NCBI GenBank assembly: GCA_047630355.1
Contig: JBLHXN010000013.1
Span: forward strand, 1-51,785
From: JANQUM01 sp047630355
GTDB lineage: Bacteria > Bacteroidota > Bacteroidia > Cytophagales > Spirosomataceae
Direction: 5' to 3'
DNA length: 51,785 bases
Part shown: positions 1 to 9,463 of the stretch, piece after piece
Layout: the number at the start of each line of letters is the position of its first letter
How positions within the stretch are numbered: the first letter of the stretch is position 1
Program-made: the position numbers and the translations under genes
The notes under the pieces: model-generated
The model's database searches: none
Seen by the model: only the letters and a program-made list of their open reading frames with translations
What the model was told of the DNA's origin: nothing

Positions 1-810
1 CATATAACCGATGCGTAAACCTGCCATTCCCATAATCTTTGAGAAAGTACGGGCCACCATCACATTATACCCGTCGGCCACTAAATCAACTACACTTTCG
101 GTGGCTCCGCCTTCTACTAATTCCATGTAGGCTTCGTCAACAAAAACGGGTACTTTCTTAGAAACCCGCTTGCAGAACTCACGTAATTCACTGGCTGAAG
201 TAACCGCTCCCGTTGGGTTATTCGGGTTGCAAACGTAAACGAGCTTTGTGTTCTCATCCACGGCGGCTTCCATGGCATTCAGGTCGTGAGACCAGTCCTT
301 TTTACAAGGAATAGCTTTCCAAGATGCTCCGGTAGCTTCTGCTACCTTAATAAGTGACATATAGCAAGGGTCAGCCGATACGACATTCCCGCCGTTCATA
401 AACATGACAATCGCCGTTTTTTCGAGCAGATCTGAAGATCCGGGGCCCATCATGATGTGATCTTTGGTCACGCCTTCTTTCTCGGCAACTTTATTCACCA
501 AATCAAACATTTCTTTCCATGCGTATCGGTTTCCTTTATAAACGCTGTCAGCTACTGCTTTACGAGCGGCCATTGGTGGGCCGTAGGGGTTTTCGTTGGC
601 GTTTAGCTTCGCTTTTATCACCGCAGGTTCCGCAGGAAATATGATGTGCTCCCGTAGCATAGGGCTGTAGTAAAAGCGGCCTTGCCCGTCTATCAGCTGT
701 GGTGCATTTCCGAATGCCCCCATTGTTAAGTGAGGGGCAAGTGCTACGCCACCTAATGTAAAGAGTCCTTTTTTTAATAAGCTGCGTCTGTCAAATTTGA
801 GTTCCATCAT
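1..810 (-). CDS. Tat-exported PLP-dependent aminotransferase, histidinol-phosphate aminotransferase-like (3' end beyond window)
   Basis: The gene begins at 810 and runs off the left edge, so only about 270 N-terminal residues are visible. The start MMELKFDRRSLLKKG, followed by a hydrophobic stretch, is a twin-arginine signal, so the protein is probably exported folded with its cofactor. Fold type I aminotransferase motifs follow: NPNNPTG, the aspartate-binding FVDEAY, and TFSK with the lysine expected to bind PLP, then GLRIGY. The spacing resembles HisC-family enzymes, but export argues against a role in histidine synthesis. An ATG at 807 is an equally possible start. It lies 132 bp downstream of a lipoprotein and the SusCD pair on the same strand and may be read with them. 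The substrate cannot be told from the sequence. Confidence 0.85.
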   Translation of the reverse strand, partial: MMELKFDRRSLLKKGLFTLGGVALAPHLTMGAFGNAPQLIDGQGRFYYSPMLREHIIFPAEPAVIKAKLNANENPYGPPMAARKAVADSVYKGNRYAWKEMFDLVNKVAEKEGVTKDHIMMGPGSSDLLEKTAIVMFMNGGNVVSADPCYMSLIKVAEATGASWKAIPCKKDWSHDLNAMEAAVDENTKLVYVCNPNNPTGAVTSASELREFCKRVSKKVPVFVDEAYMELVEGGATESVVDLVADGYNVMVARTFSKIMGMAGLRIGYM

Positions 811-942
811 TCTGAAGGTTGATTAAATTGTTATTTTTTGATAAAATTTTGTAAATAGTTAATATTTCAATCTATTATTTTGTAAATGAACTAAAGTTAA
901 TCAGAATATGATAGCGAAAAAACTTTATGTCAACTATTTGTA

Positions 943-1419
943 TCACCTGCCGCTTAGACGAAATAATTTGGTGAATGATTTGCCCGCGTAGGTTCCCGAG
1001 CAATTTAATGAAACCGAGCTGCCGCTACTTGGAGAAGAAATGCCGAAATCAGCCCACGGAACTGTAAAAGTGGCAACGCCGCTTGCGTCTGTAGTGGCAG
1101 AAGTGATTGTGCCTCCTGATCTGAGTTTGATTTCGAGTGCTATCCCAGATGCTGCAACAGAGTCAATGCCGATGTTCTTATCAAGAATACCCGACTTGTC
1201 GAGTTCGTAAAGTTTTACTAAAAAAGTTGCGTTAGTTGCCGCTGCAATTGAGCGTACGGTTGGCTCGGTGGTGAGACCGCTGCTTGCAACGCCGTCATCC
1301 CCGGCAATCAGTACGAGCAAAGGGGCTACTTCACGATTTACAAATGGGTCTTCAGCTTCGCACCCGAATTGGAATGTTGCGGCTACTAATACTATCAAAA
1401 GTTTATACAATGGTTTCAT
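943..1419 (-). CDS. Hypothetical lipoprotein with Ig-like (Big_1-type) domain
   Basis: A 158-residue protein with a lipoprotein signal peptide ending FQFGC, so it should be lipidated and, next to SusCD, is probably surface-exposed. The remainder looks like one immunoglobulin-like beta-sandwich; the stretch TTDASGVATFTVPW is typical of Big_1/invasin-type domains. It starts 64 bp downstream of susD on the same strand and is likely the third gene of that operon. In Bacteroidota SusCD loci this position often encodes an accessory surface glycan-binding or capping lipoprotein; that role is inference, since no catalytic motif is visible. Confidence 0.75.
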   Translation of the reverse strand: MKPLYKLLIVLVAATFQFGCEAEDPFVNREVAPLLVLIAGDDGVASSGLTTEPTVRSIAAATNATFLVKLYELDKSGILDKNIGIDSVAASGIALEIKLRSGGTITSATTDASGVATFTVPWADFGISSPSSGSSVSLNCSGTYAGKSFTKLFRLSGR

Positions 1420-1483
1420 ATCGTTTCAATATTTTGACGTGTTGAGAATCAAGTCTTATTAATGCAATTATTATTTTCTGAGT

Positions 1484-2950
1484 TTACTCTGTCCACCACA
1501 GTTTGGCTTGCATATTGTCGCCTCCTACCATTGTGACTCCTTTTTCGAGTTCGGTTTTGTTTAGCGAATACTCAGTGGTTGGGTAGGGTAGGCGAGTAGG
1601 CAGAATACCGTTATTCTCGAACGAGGCTCGTGGGTCTTTCGCAGGCATTTTCGGAAATCCGGTACGGCGGTATTCTGTCCAGGCTTCAACGCCTTGTCCG
1701 AACAGGGCTACCCATTTTTGTTCCATGATTTTCTCCTTATTTACCGTTCCGATTGTTTCGTAGAACCCAGCCGGAACACTCACGCCATATTTGTTGTACG
1801 AAGCTTCTACGCCCTTTTTGAAGAATGTCGTTGCGTCGCCTGGGATGTCTCCATCGGCGGCGGCTTCTGCCAATATGAACTGCAATTCACTGTATGTCAT
1901 AATCACACTTGGTGCGGAAGCATCTGTAAAGCGGGAGCTGAGAACGGCTGCTGAAGACAAATATGTAGTGGCAATAGCATCAGGAAGTCCGTTCGGGACT
2001 CCTTCAAACGAGCCGCCATTCGCCCTGCCGATAACACCTAAACGTGGATCGTCGTACTTTTTCATAAAGTCAACAAATGTTTTGCTGAGACTCCAGTCGG
2101 TGCGACCGTCTTGAATCATCACCTGATGCCATTCGTTATTGCTCGGTAAGGTGGCTGTGTGGTTAAGAGCGGCATCATCAGCGTTTGAGGTAAAGACTGG
2201 GAAGGTCGTTGGGTTGCCCATAATCTCTGCCATAATTGCCTTTGATTCGGCGGGCTTTTTAGCCGCCTGCCGGTTGGCGAGGCGTAGGCGAAGCGAATTA
2301 GCGAATTTCTTCCACTTCATAATATCGCCGTTGTAAAGAATATCGCCCGAAATGGTTGGTCCACCGACCTTCAATTTCTCATTCGCCAGTTTTAAGTCAT
2401 TCAATAAACCCGCATAAATGGTTTCCATGCTGTCGTAGGAAGGGGTATAAACGGGTTCTTCTGTTGTTCCTTTAAGTCCCGTTGTGTACGGAATTGGACC
2501 GTAGAGGTCTGTCAAAAGTGAATAAACCCACGCCTTCATTACCAAGGCCGTTCCTTCGTAGTTTGTGTTTGGTTGAGATCCGTTAGGGCCAGCTTGCTTT
2601 ACGATGCGGTCAAAATTTACCAAACCATCATTGTAAAATGATTCCCACGTATTGTTGTAAAACGTTGGGGTGATTCCGTAGCTATCGCCTTCGTTTGAGT
2701 AGATATTACGGGCGAGGTATTGCATCCAGAGCATCGCTCCGTCTATATTCAAACGCTCAAACCTGACACGCCCACCCCAGTACCTGTCAACTGATTTTTC
2801 AATTGCGAAAGGCAGTAAATACTGCGGGCTGATATTCGTTGGGTTATTTGGGTCAGTGTTTAATTCATCGAAGCCGTCGGTGCACGAGTTTGAAAACCCT
2901 CCGGCAAAGATGATTAATGCAATGAGTGAAATTTTATATATTTTTTTCAT
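1484..2950 (-). CDS. SusD/RagB-family nutrient-binding lipoprotein (SusD-like_2 type)
   Basis: A 488-residue lipoprotein with signal peptide ending FSNSC (lipidated Cys about residue 23), followed by DGFDELNTDPNNPT, the usual opening of SusD homologues. The rest is helical with TPR-like segments and has the expected SusD length. SusD proteins sit on the cell surface as a lid over the SusC channel and bind the oligosaccharide or peptide to be imported. It starts 29 bp after the susC-like gene and is surely co-transcribed with it. No glycoside hydrolase, sulfatase or peptidase accompanies the pair in view, so the substrate is unknown. Confidence 0.93.
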   Translation of the reverse strand: MKKIYKISLIALIIFAGGFSNSCTDGFDELNTDPNNPTNISPQYLLPFAIEKSVDRYWGGRVRFERLNIDGAMLWMQYLARNIYSNEGDSYGITPTFYNNTWESFYNDGLVNFDRIVKQAGPNGSQPNTNYEGTALVMKAWVYSLLTDLYGPIPYTTGLKGTTEEPVYTPSYDSMETIYAGLLNDLKLANEKLKVGGPTISGDILYNGDIMKWKKFANSLRLRLANRQAAKKPAESKAIMAEIMGNPTTFPVFTSNADDAALNHTATLPSNNEWHQVMIQDGRTDWSLSKTFVDFMKKYDDPRLGVIGRANGGSFEGVPNGLPDAIATTYLSSAAVLSSRFTDASAPSVIMTYSELQFILAEAAADGDIPGDATTFFKKGVEASYNKYGVSVPAGFYETIGTVNKEKIMEQKWVALFGQGVEAWTEYRRTGFPKMPAKDPRASFENNGILPTRLPYPTTEYSLNKTELEKGVTMVGGDNMQAKLWWTE

Positions 2951-2979
2951 CGTTCGTTTCTTTTAAGATGCGTGAAATA

Positions 2980-5900
2980 TTAGAGTCCTACGGACAAATT
3001 GAAACCTAAGCTTCGTGAATTTGGAAGCTGACCGTAGGTGAAGCCCTGAGAGTTCCCTCCGTAGGCATCTACTTCAGGATCAACGTGTGGGTGGTTGCTG
3101 AAAAGCATCAATACGTTACGACCAACAAGCGATATCTTAGCCGACTGTATTTTAGCTCTGCTTAGCAATGTTTCGGGTAGTCTCCAGCCTATTGATACTT
3201 CACGTAATTTTACAAATGTGCCGTCAAAAATACCCGCTTCGTGGTAACGACGAGGGTTATTGCGACCGTAGAAAACATTACCAGGGACAATCACGTCGTT
3301 TGGTACGTAGTTGGGGGCATCTGCTGTACCTGTATTCATTACGCCTTCGCCAATCACGCCTTCTTCTCTGCCGATTGCAGTTTCGGCGTATTGTCCCGTC
3401 CAGCGGCCAGTAGCCGTTCCTTCGTCGTAGAAGCTGCCGCCGATGCGGGCATCAATCAACGCATTTACTACTAATCTTTTATAGCTGATAGTGTTGCTAA
3501 ATCCGCCCGTCCATTTCGGCTGAACTGTGCCAAGTACCTGTGGGGTAGATTCCGCTACGGGTAGTCCGTTTTCGTAAATTACCTCACCGCCATCGGTGCG
3601 TTTAAAGCCGATGCCGTAGAGTGCCCCGTAGGGCTCGCCGATTTTAGCTAATGAAACCAAGCCTCTTCTTTCTTGGAGCGTGAATGTTTCGAGGCCTTCA
3701 GCAAGTGCTATTACTTCATTTCGGTTGCGGGCGTAGTTCAGGCTTATATCCCATTTTAAACCATTTGGTAAGTCAATTGGTGTTCCTGAGAGTGTTACTT
3801 CGATACCTTTATTAGTAATTTCTCCGGCGTTGAGGATGCGTTGCCCGTAACCACTTGCTTTTGAAATTTCCACACCAAGAATCTGATTTTCAGTATTTTG
3901 CGTGTAGTAGGTTAAGTCTAATCCAAGCTTATTACGAAGGAAACGCAAATCTACTCCAACTTCAATTCCCGTTGTGATTTCAGGCTTTAGGCCTGAGTTG
4001 GCAATGGTGGTATTTTCAAAATATTGAGCAACGGAGCCGTTCCACGAGCCTCCCGAGCGGAAAGTCTGTGCTAATTGGTATGGGTTGGCATCGTTACCTA
4101 CTTGTGCCCAGCTTGCTCTAATTTTGCCAAAAGTAAGTAAGTTCGATTGCATGTTTAGCAGATCGGTAATAACGGCACTTGCCGATACCGAAGGGTAGAA
4201 GTAGGAGCGGTCGCTTGAGGGTAGGGTGCTTGACCAGTCGTTACGAGCCGTTACGTCTAAGAATAGGGCGTTCAGGTAACCGAACTGGGCAGAACCATAT
4301 AAGCTTTGTACTTCTGATTTTTCAATTCTACTTTCGGCTACGTTTTGGCTTGGATTGGCATTTGACAGGTTGTACAGCCCGTCAACAATTAATTCACCGA
4401 CGTAAGTGTAGTTTCTTTTGTAGGAATTGATGCGTTGTGCACCGCCAACCTGAGCTAAAAACGAAAAGTCGCTGGTGAACATTTTGTCGTAAGTCAGTAA
4501 GAAATCATGGTTGGTTTCCTGGCTACTTAGTACCTCTTCTGAATACCTGCCGGGTGTTTTGTTGCCGTTCCTTACTCGTTCAAAGTTTGCCACGTTGATA
4601 CGGGTATCAGACCAAAAATCAGTACCTGAGCGAACCATTAATTTGAGGTCGTCGGTCAATTTGAAGTTAAGGGCTATATTGCCCAGTAGCCTGTCTTTAT
4701 CGTTGGTGGTTGGGAGTAATTCGTTCAGGTAAAACGGATTCGTGAAATACGTATGTTGCCAGTTTGGTGGATCGGTATCGGGTAATCTTCCGGCACGCTC
4801 GCGTTGAATGTGCGTATCTGTGTACGAACGCCAGTCGGCAAGTCTATCCCACGAAATATGGCGGTGAGCCCAAATGAATTGCTGTCCAGACTGATAATTT
4901 CTATTACCTCCACTTGTAATATAACTCCCTGAAAATGTGGCAGTTAAAAACTTGCCGAATTTGTAGTTGGAGTTTAAGCTAATATTATCACGATTATAAT
5001 CATTAAAAGCAGATATTCCTTTCTGAGTAAGTTTGGCATAACTCAACCTGAACCCGCCTAAGTCATTGCCTCCGGTTAGTGCAAAGCTGTTTGTTACGCT
5101 GCTTCCGGTGTCCCAAAACTCGTCCCAGTTGTTTGGTTGTGGAGTAAGCGGTGCTACCTCGGTACCGGTCCACCACTGACGCACTAATCTGCCGTCCATG
5201 GGTGCTCCCCAGCTTTCGTCCGTTCCGGCAGTTCCGGTAGTTCTACCGGGGGAGAATGAGCCGTAAGCTGCGGCGTACTGCTCTGATGCGTCATTCCCGA
5301 TTACGCCGCTCCAGCCGTCTGCATACCAGGTGCGGTAGCCGTTTCCGCCGCCGTAGGTATTTTGGAAATCGGGCTTAATAAACGGTCTTTCAAAAGTTAC
5401 ATTGGCGTTGTATTCTATGCCAATACCTTTTGTGCCACTACCATTTTTGGTTGTTATCAGGATTACGCCGTTTGCCGCACGTGAGCCGTACAGTGCAGCA
5501 GCGTTTGGTCCTTTCAAAACCGACATTTCTTTTATGTTGTCGGGGTTAATCTCTGAAATACCACCACCGTACTGATTGCTCGTTGATTGTTGCATCGGAA
5601 CGCCGTCAATTACAATCAAGGGTTGGTTATTTCCGGCAACCGAAGAGGAGCCGCGAATAACGATGTTCGATCCGCTGCCCGGACCGCCGTTACTGGTAAT
5701 TTGAACTCCAGCAATTTTACCCGAAAGTCCGTTTGCTACGTTGGAAGAACGAGCTTCAACCAAACTTTCGCCTTTAATTTCCTGCTGTGAGAAGCCCAAT
5801 GATTTCTTTTCACGGGAAATGCCAAGTGCGGTTACTACTACTTCGTTAAGTACCTTTGTGTCTGCACTTAGTATGACATCAAACTTCGTTTTGTTGCCAA

Positions 5901-6153
5901 CGGGTATTTCTACAGTTGTGTAGCCAATGGTACTTAAAACCAGAAAATCTTTGGGAGAGATATTTTCGAGTTTGAATTTGCCGTTGGCATCGGTAGTGGT
6001 GCCGTTGGTAGTTCCTTTTATAAGAACTGATACTCCCGGAATCAGGCCGTCCTCTTTTGAGGAAACAATTCCGCTAATACTTGTAGTTTGGGCGAAAGAC
6101 CCCAAAGAAAAAGCGAGTAAGAAAAATGTTAATAGTCGTAGTTCTTTTTTCAT
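2980..6153 (-). CDS. SusC/RagA-family TonB-dependent outer-membrane transporter
   Basis: A 1057-residue TonB-linked importer. A signal peptide ends near SLGSFAQ. Residues about 25-105 form a carboxypeptidase-regulatory-like domain (GTTTDANGKFKLENI), and about 115-230 form the plug with VIRGSSSVAGNNQPLIVIDG and MSVLKGPNAAALYGSRAANG, which are SusC hallmarks. The rest is the 22-stranded barrel, ending in alternating hydrophobic residues (FNLSVGL). It imports a polymer fragment captured by the SusD partner encoded 29 bp downstream. No N-terminal extension for an anti-sigma factor is seen, and no sigma/anti-sigma pair is adjacent, so regulation is not evident apart from a long leader. Confidence 0.95.
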   Translation of the reverse strand: MKKELRLLTFFLLAFSLGSFAQTTSISGIVSSKEDGLIPGVSVLIKGTTNGTTTDANGKFKLENISPKDFLVLSTIGYTTVEIPVGNKTKFDVILSADTKVLNEVVVTALGISREKKSLGFSQQEIKGESLVEARSSNVANGLSGKIAGVQITSNGGPGSGSNIVIRGSSSVAGNNQPLIVIDGVPMQQSTSNQYGGGISEINPDNIKEMSVLKGPNAAALYGSRAANGVILITTKNGSGTKGIGIEYNANVTFERPFIKPDFQNTYGGGNGYRTWYADGWSGVIGNDASEQYAAAYGSFSPGRTTGTAGTDESWGAPMDGRLVRQWWTGTEVAPLTPQPNNWDEFWDTGSSVTNSFALTGGNDLGGFRLSYAKLTQKGISAFNDYNRDNISLNSNYKFGKFLTATFSGSYITSGGNRNYQSGQQFIWAHRHISWDRLADWRSYTDTHIQRERAGRLPDTDPPNWQHTYFTNPFYLNELLPTTNDKDRLLGNIALNFKLTDDLKLMVRSGTDFWSDTRINVANFERVRNGNKTPGRYSEEVLSSQETNHDFLLTYDKMFTSDFSFLAQVGGAQRINSYKRNYTYVGELIVDGLYNLSNANPSQNVAESRIEKSEVQSLYGSAQFGYLNALFLDVTARNDWSSTLPSSDRSYFYPSVSASAVITDLLNMQSNLLTFGKIRASWAQVGNDANPYQLAQTFRSGGSWNGSVAQYFENTTIANSGLKPEITTGIEVGVDLRFLRNKLGLDLTYYTQNTENQILGVEISKASGYGQRILNAGEITNKGIEVTLSGTPIDLPNGLKWDISLNYARNRNEVIALAEGLETFTLQERRGLVSLAKIGEPYGALYGIGFKRTDGGEVIYENGLPVAESTPQVLGTVQPKWTGGFSNTISYKRLVVNALIDARIGGSFYDEGTATGRWTGQYAETAIGREEGVIGEGVMNTGTADAPNYVPNDVIVPGNVFYGRNNPRRYHEAGIFDGTFVKLREVSIGWRLPETLLSRAKIQSAKISLVGRNVLMLFSNHPHVDPEVDAYGGNSQGFTYGQLPNSRSLGFNLSVGL

Positions 6154-6687
6154 ATAGTTAGACTTTAAGAAATGAAAAGAACCACCAACGTCAAATGTTG
6201 CCGAATATCCGACCGCTCAGTATTTGAACATCATTTTCGATTGGTGGAAAAGTATAGAAAAATGACTGACCTGTTTGGTTTCGTCATTGTACTTTTCAAA
6301 TAATCAAAAACGAGAAATTCATTAACTGTTTCGCCTGATTTAGATTTCGGTCGGAGCGAAGAGAGAGTTAATAAGTAACCGTTAGTTTTTTATAAAAATA
6401 GATATGTAATTTTAGAGTGGTAGATTTTATTTGCAAAATTATCCGGTGTTATTTTTTGGGATTATTTAAAAAAAATTAAAAAAATCCTATTTCTTATTTC
6501 TAAAATTAATAAATATTGTCAGTTGTTTTGTGAATTACAAATTTAGCAATATAATATTTTGTGAATAATAAGTTGGTAAGGTGTATACGCATGAGGCGGC
6601 GAAGTATGCGGTTAATCCTTTTGAGCGATGCTTATTAATGAAGTGAGCTCTGCTAAAGATTATAGAAAGGGTGATGTTAAACAAAGA
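6154..6687. other. Long intergenic region: leader of the susC operon
   Basis: No convincing gene. Read on the minus strand it is the leader of the SusC operon. AT-rich DNA at about 6410-6545 contains two possible minus-strand -7 boxes (TAATTTTG at 6441-6434 and TAAATTTG at 6545-6538), neither with a clear -33 element. If 6441 is used, the leader is roughly 280 nt. Close to the start codon, CCACCAA (6182-6188) can pair with TTGGTGG (6241-6247). A small open frame at 6535-6732 overlaps the msrA terminator and has no coding character. Confidence 0.4.
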
Positions 6688-6718
6688 AAAGCCGCTACGC
6701 AATCTGCGTAACGGCTTT
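6688..6718 (-). terminator. Intrinsic terminator downstream of msrA
   Basis: AAAGCCGCTACGCA (6688-6701) faces TGCGTAACGGCTTT (6705-6718) around a 3-nt loop, with a single non-Watson-Crick pair. Read on the minus strand the hairpin is followed by a U-rich stretch and lies 24 bp beyond the msrA stop. Confidence 0.85.
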
Positions 6719-6741
6719 AACAAAATAATCATAGGTTAATA

Positions 6742-7383
6742 CTATTTCAGATTACCATCGTAGGTGCGTTTGAAACGCTCGAAGCGTGGCTTTGATACAT
6801 TCTGAACGTAAGGGTTGCCAGGATTATGCTCTACGTAATTTTGATGGTATTCCTCCGCACGGTAAAATGCGTCAAGTTTCTTGACTTCAGTTACAATCTT
6901 AGCGTCAAATTTACTTTTCATCTCGCTTGTTACTTCTTTAGCAATCGTCTTTTCTTCGGCTGTTTGGTAAAATAAGATTGAGCGGTAAGAAGAGCCACGA
7001 TCGGGCCCTTGCTGGTTTGGCGTGGTAGGGTCGTGTGATAAATAAAATATGCGGGTAAGCTCACGGTAACTCACAACTTTAGGGTCATAATATACTAAAA
7101 CTGTCTCGGCGTGTCCAGTGGTTTCGGTATTTACCAAAGCGTAAGTTGGGTTTTTAGTATGGCCTCCGGCGTATCCCGAAATAGCAGAATCAACACCCGC
7201 TACAGCTTCAAAAACTTCCTCAACGCACCAAAAACAACCCTCTGCAAAAGCAGCGGTAGCTTGTCCGTCTGTATTAACCGTTTCTGAAACAGTAATTTCT
7301 TTTACGTCATTTGAGTCTGTGGTGCTTTTGTTGGCACAAGAAATAATGCCGACTAATAATATGGATGATAAAAGGATTCTCAT
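6742..7383 (-). CDS. msrA: Peptide-methionine (S)-S-oxide reductase, lipoprotein form
   Basis: A 213-residue enzyme that reduces methionine-S-sulfoxide in oxidised proteins. The catalytic motif GCFWCVEE is intact, with the nucleophilic Cys at about residue 50, and the family blocks GYAGG, GHAETV and YHQNY are present. An N-terminal lipoprotein signal ends GIISC, so this copy is exported and lipid-anchored, suggesting repair of envelope proteins rather than cytosolic ones. Its start codon overlaps the stop of a poorly defined upstream frame by 4 bp. No fused MsrB domain. An intrinsic terminator follows. Confidence 0.95.
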   Translation of the reverse strand: MRILLSSILLVGIISCANKSTTDSNDVKEITVSETVNTDGQATAAFAEGCFWCVEEVFEAVAGVDSAISGYAGGHTKNPTYALVNTETTGHAETVLVYYDPKVVSYRELTRIFYLSHDPTTPNQQGPDRGSSYRSILFYQTAEEKTIAKEVTSEMKSKFDAKIVTEVKKLDAFYRAEEYHQNYVEHNPGNPYVQNVSKPRFERFKRTYDGNLK

Positions 7384-7697
7384 ATTCGATTTTCTGGTAG
7401 TTTAGTTACATAAAAACGAAGAAAATAGGCAAAGGGTTTAAATTCCCTGCAAATGAGGAGGAATGGGAATTCTAAAAAATGAAAAATCCGAAATTTTCTG
7501 ATGTCAGAAATTAGAGAATTCCGGCTGTTTAATAAGCTACTGTTCATTTTATTGCCAATCAAATATGCGGCAATAATTCCGACCACTAAACCGATGCATA
7601 CTGATACGAAGTCGATGTCAAATGTTTCGTTGATGCTCTCGCTTTCATTTACCCCCTGAGCGAATGAAAGAAACGAAAATGATAAAGAGTTGAGTAT
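7380..7697 (-). pseudogene. Remnant of a small exported membrane protein gene between nadB and msrA
   Basis: Reading down from 7697, the frame gives a signal-like segment ending LSFAQG, then a short acidic linker, and a transmembrane helix (VSVCIGLVVGIIAAYLIG). That looks like a real small secreted or membrane protein. However, the frame is closed by stop codons immediately upstream and has no ATG, GTG or TTG before the signal segment; the first GTG lies inside the helix. The C-terminal 45 residues are Phe-rich and look non-coding. The stop overlaps the msrA start as ATGA. Most likely a decayed gene that has lost its 5' end, although a sequencing error or rare start cannot be excluded. Confidence 0.35.
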
Positions 7698-7769
7698 TTA
7701 ATGTTATTCGATTTTCTATGCTGTTGTTTTTGTGATAAACTGGCAAAAAGCTGTCCCAATGTAATTTCT

Positions 7770-9362
7770 TTATAAAACCGAATTTTCTGGTTTCCCGCCT
7801 AACTTGTAAGGGTAGTCGGTTGTAAAATGTAAACCCCGACTTTCCTTTCGCATTTCGGCACATCGAATAACCATTTCGGCACAAAGAATTAGATTTCGTA
7901 CTTCGCAGAGTTTGACAGAAAGCTTCGTTTTTTTGTAGAACTCCTCGGTTTCTTCTTTAAGTAATCTCAACCTTCGGGCGGCCCGGGTAAGGCGGAAATC
8001 AGAACGGACAATTCCGACGTAGTCAGACATCATGCGTTGCATTTCCCGCAGATTATGCGTGACCAAAACCGCTTCGTTTGACTGCACCGTTCCGAACTCG
8101 TTCCATTCGGGTACTCGGTCATTAAACTCGATACCTTCAATATTTTCTAACGCTGATGCCGCAATTCTATTACCAAAAACTGCCGCTTCGATTAGGGAAT
8201 TTGAAGCTAAACGGTTTGCTCCGTGTAATCCCGTAGATGAACATTCGCCGCAGGCAAATAAATTGTCAATGCTTGACTTGCCCATTTCATTCACTAAAAT
8301 TCCGCCGCAGAGGTAATGGGCTGCGGGAACAACCGGAATTAAATCTTTTGAGATATCGATTCCGATACTCAGGCACTTTTCGTAAATATTCGGAAAGTGA
8401 TCCAGAATCATTTCTTTTGGCTTGTGCGTAATGTCGAGCCATACGTTCGGGTCGCCCGCCTTTTTCATTTCGGCATCAATACACCGAGCCACAATATCAC
8501 GAGGAGCAAGGTTACCCCGTTCGTCGTAATCGTACATAAATTCGTGCCCCGTTTTATCCCGGAGAATTCCGCCTTCACCTCGAACCGCTTCGGTGATTAG
8601 AAAGCTTGGATATTCGTCAGGGTTATAAAGTGACGTTGGGTGAAACTGCATCATTTCCATGTCACGGATGCGACCTTTCGCTCGGTATACCATTGCAATA
8701 CCATCACCGGTGGCAATGACCGGATTTGTGGTGGAAGCGTAAATATGACCCGCTCCGCCTGATGCCATAAGCGTCATTTTGGAGAGAATGGTCTCTACGT
8801 TGCCGGTTTCAATGTCTAACGCGTAAATGCCAAAGCAAGTAGTATCATTCCGTTCGCGGGTTACTTCCTCTCCCAAATGGTGTTGTGTAATTAGGTCAAT
8901 AGCGTAATAATGCGTCAGAATTTCAATATTCGGATTTCTGGAAACCTCTTCGAGAAGTGTACGCTCTACCTCCCAGCCTGTGATATCTTTGTAGTGTAAA
9001 ATTCGTTTCGCTGAGTGTCCGCCCTCGCGGGTCAAGTCGTAGTCACCGTCGTCTTGCTTATCGAAATTTGCTCCGTATTCAATCAACCCCCGAATGCGGT
9101 CAGGTCCTTCTTTTACCACAATTTCCACAATTTCACGGTCACATAATCCGTCTCCGGCAATGAGCGTATCATTAATGTGCTTTTCAAAGCTATCTGTTTC
9201 GGGGTCAAATACGGCGGCAATTCCACCTTGGGCATATTTAGTATTCGTTTCGTCTGCGTTTACTTTGGTGAGCACCAGTACTTTGCCTTTTTTGGCTGCT
9301 TTGAGGGCAAACGAAAGCCCGGCAATTCCCGAACCGATAACTAAGAAATCTGTTTTACGCAT
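7770..9362 (-). CDS. nadB: L-aspartate oxidase
   Basis: A 530-residue FAD flavoprotein that oxidises L-aspartate to iminoaspartate, the first step of de novo NAD synthesis. The Rossmann motif is at residues 5-16 (FLVIGSGIAGLS); MMQFHPTSLY and GECSSTGLHGANRLASNS are characteristic of NadB and its succinate dehydrogenase/fumarate reductase relatives. Length is typical. nadA and nadC are not adjacent. The first ~18 codons are duplicated about 1 kb upstream inside another gene. No clear promoter was found in the 100 bp before the start. Confidence 0.95.
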   Translation of the reverse strand: MRKTDFLVIGSGIAGLSFALKAAKKGKVLVLTKVNADETNTKYAQGGIAAVFDPETDSFEKHINDTLIAGDGLCDREIVEIVVKEGPDRIRGLIEYGANFDKQDDGDYDLTREGGHSAKRILHYKDITGWEVERTLLEEVSRNPNIEILTHYYAIDLITQHHLGEEVTRERNDTTCFGIYALDIETGNVETILSKMTLMASGGAGHIYASTTNPVIATGDGIAMVYRAKGRIRDMEMMQFHPTSLYNPDEYPSFLITEAVRGEGGILRDKTGHEFMYDYDERGNLAPRDIVARCIDAEMKKAGDPNVWLDITHKPKEMILDHFPNIYEKCLSIGIDISKDLIPVVPAAHYLCGGILVNEMGKSSIDNLFACGECSSTGLHGANRLASNSLIEAAVFGNRIAASALENIEGIEFNDRVPEWNEFGTVQSNEAVLVTHNLREMQRMMSDYVGIVRSDFRLTRAARRLRLLKEETEEFYKKTKLSVKLCEVRNLILCAEMVIRCAEMRKESRGLHFTTDYPYKLGGKPENSVL

Positions 9363-9363
9363 T
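9311..9363 (-). repeat. Direct repeat copy A (nadB 5' end)
   Basis: The first 53 bp of nadB. They match 10300-10352 in the same orientation with about 8 mismatches, and the encoded peptides agree at 15 of 18 positions. Confidence 0.85.
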
Positions 9364-9463
9364 ATTTCGAGGAGAGAAATGAGATGTTACACGAAAGAAG
9401 ACAATAAGTGCTGTCATCTTGAGGCTAAAGTAATGGACTTAGTCAATAGTTTAACGTAGATAC

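Noticed and set aside
6535..6732. 65-codon minus-strand frame
   Set aside because: It includes the msrA terminator hairpin and has no coding character.
7645..7884. 79-codon minus-strand frame overlapping the nadB 3' end
   Set aside because: It is mostly the nadB coding sequence in another frame and shows no family features.
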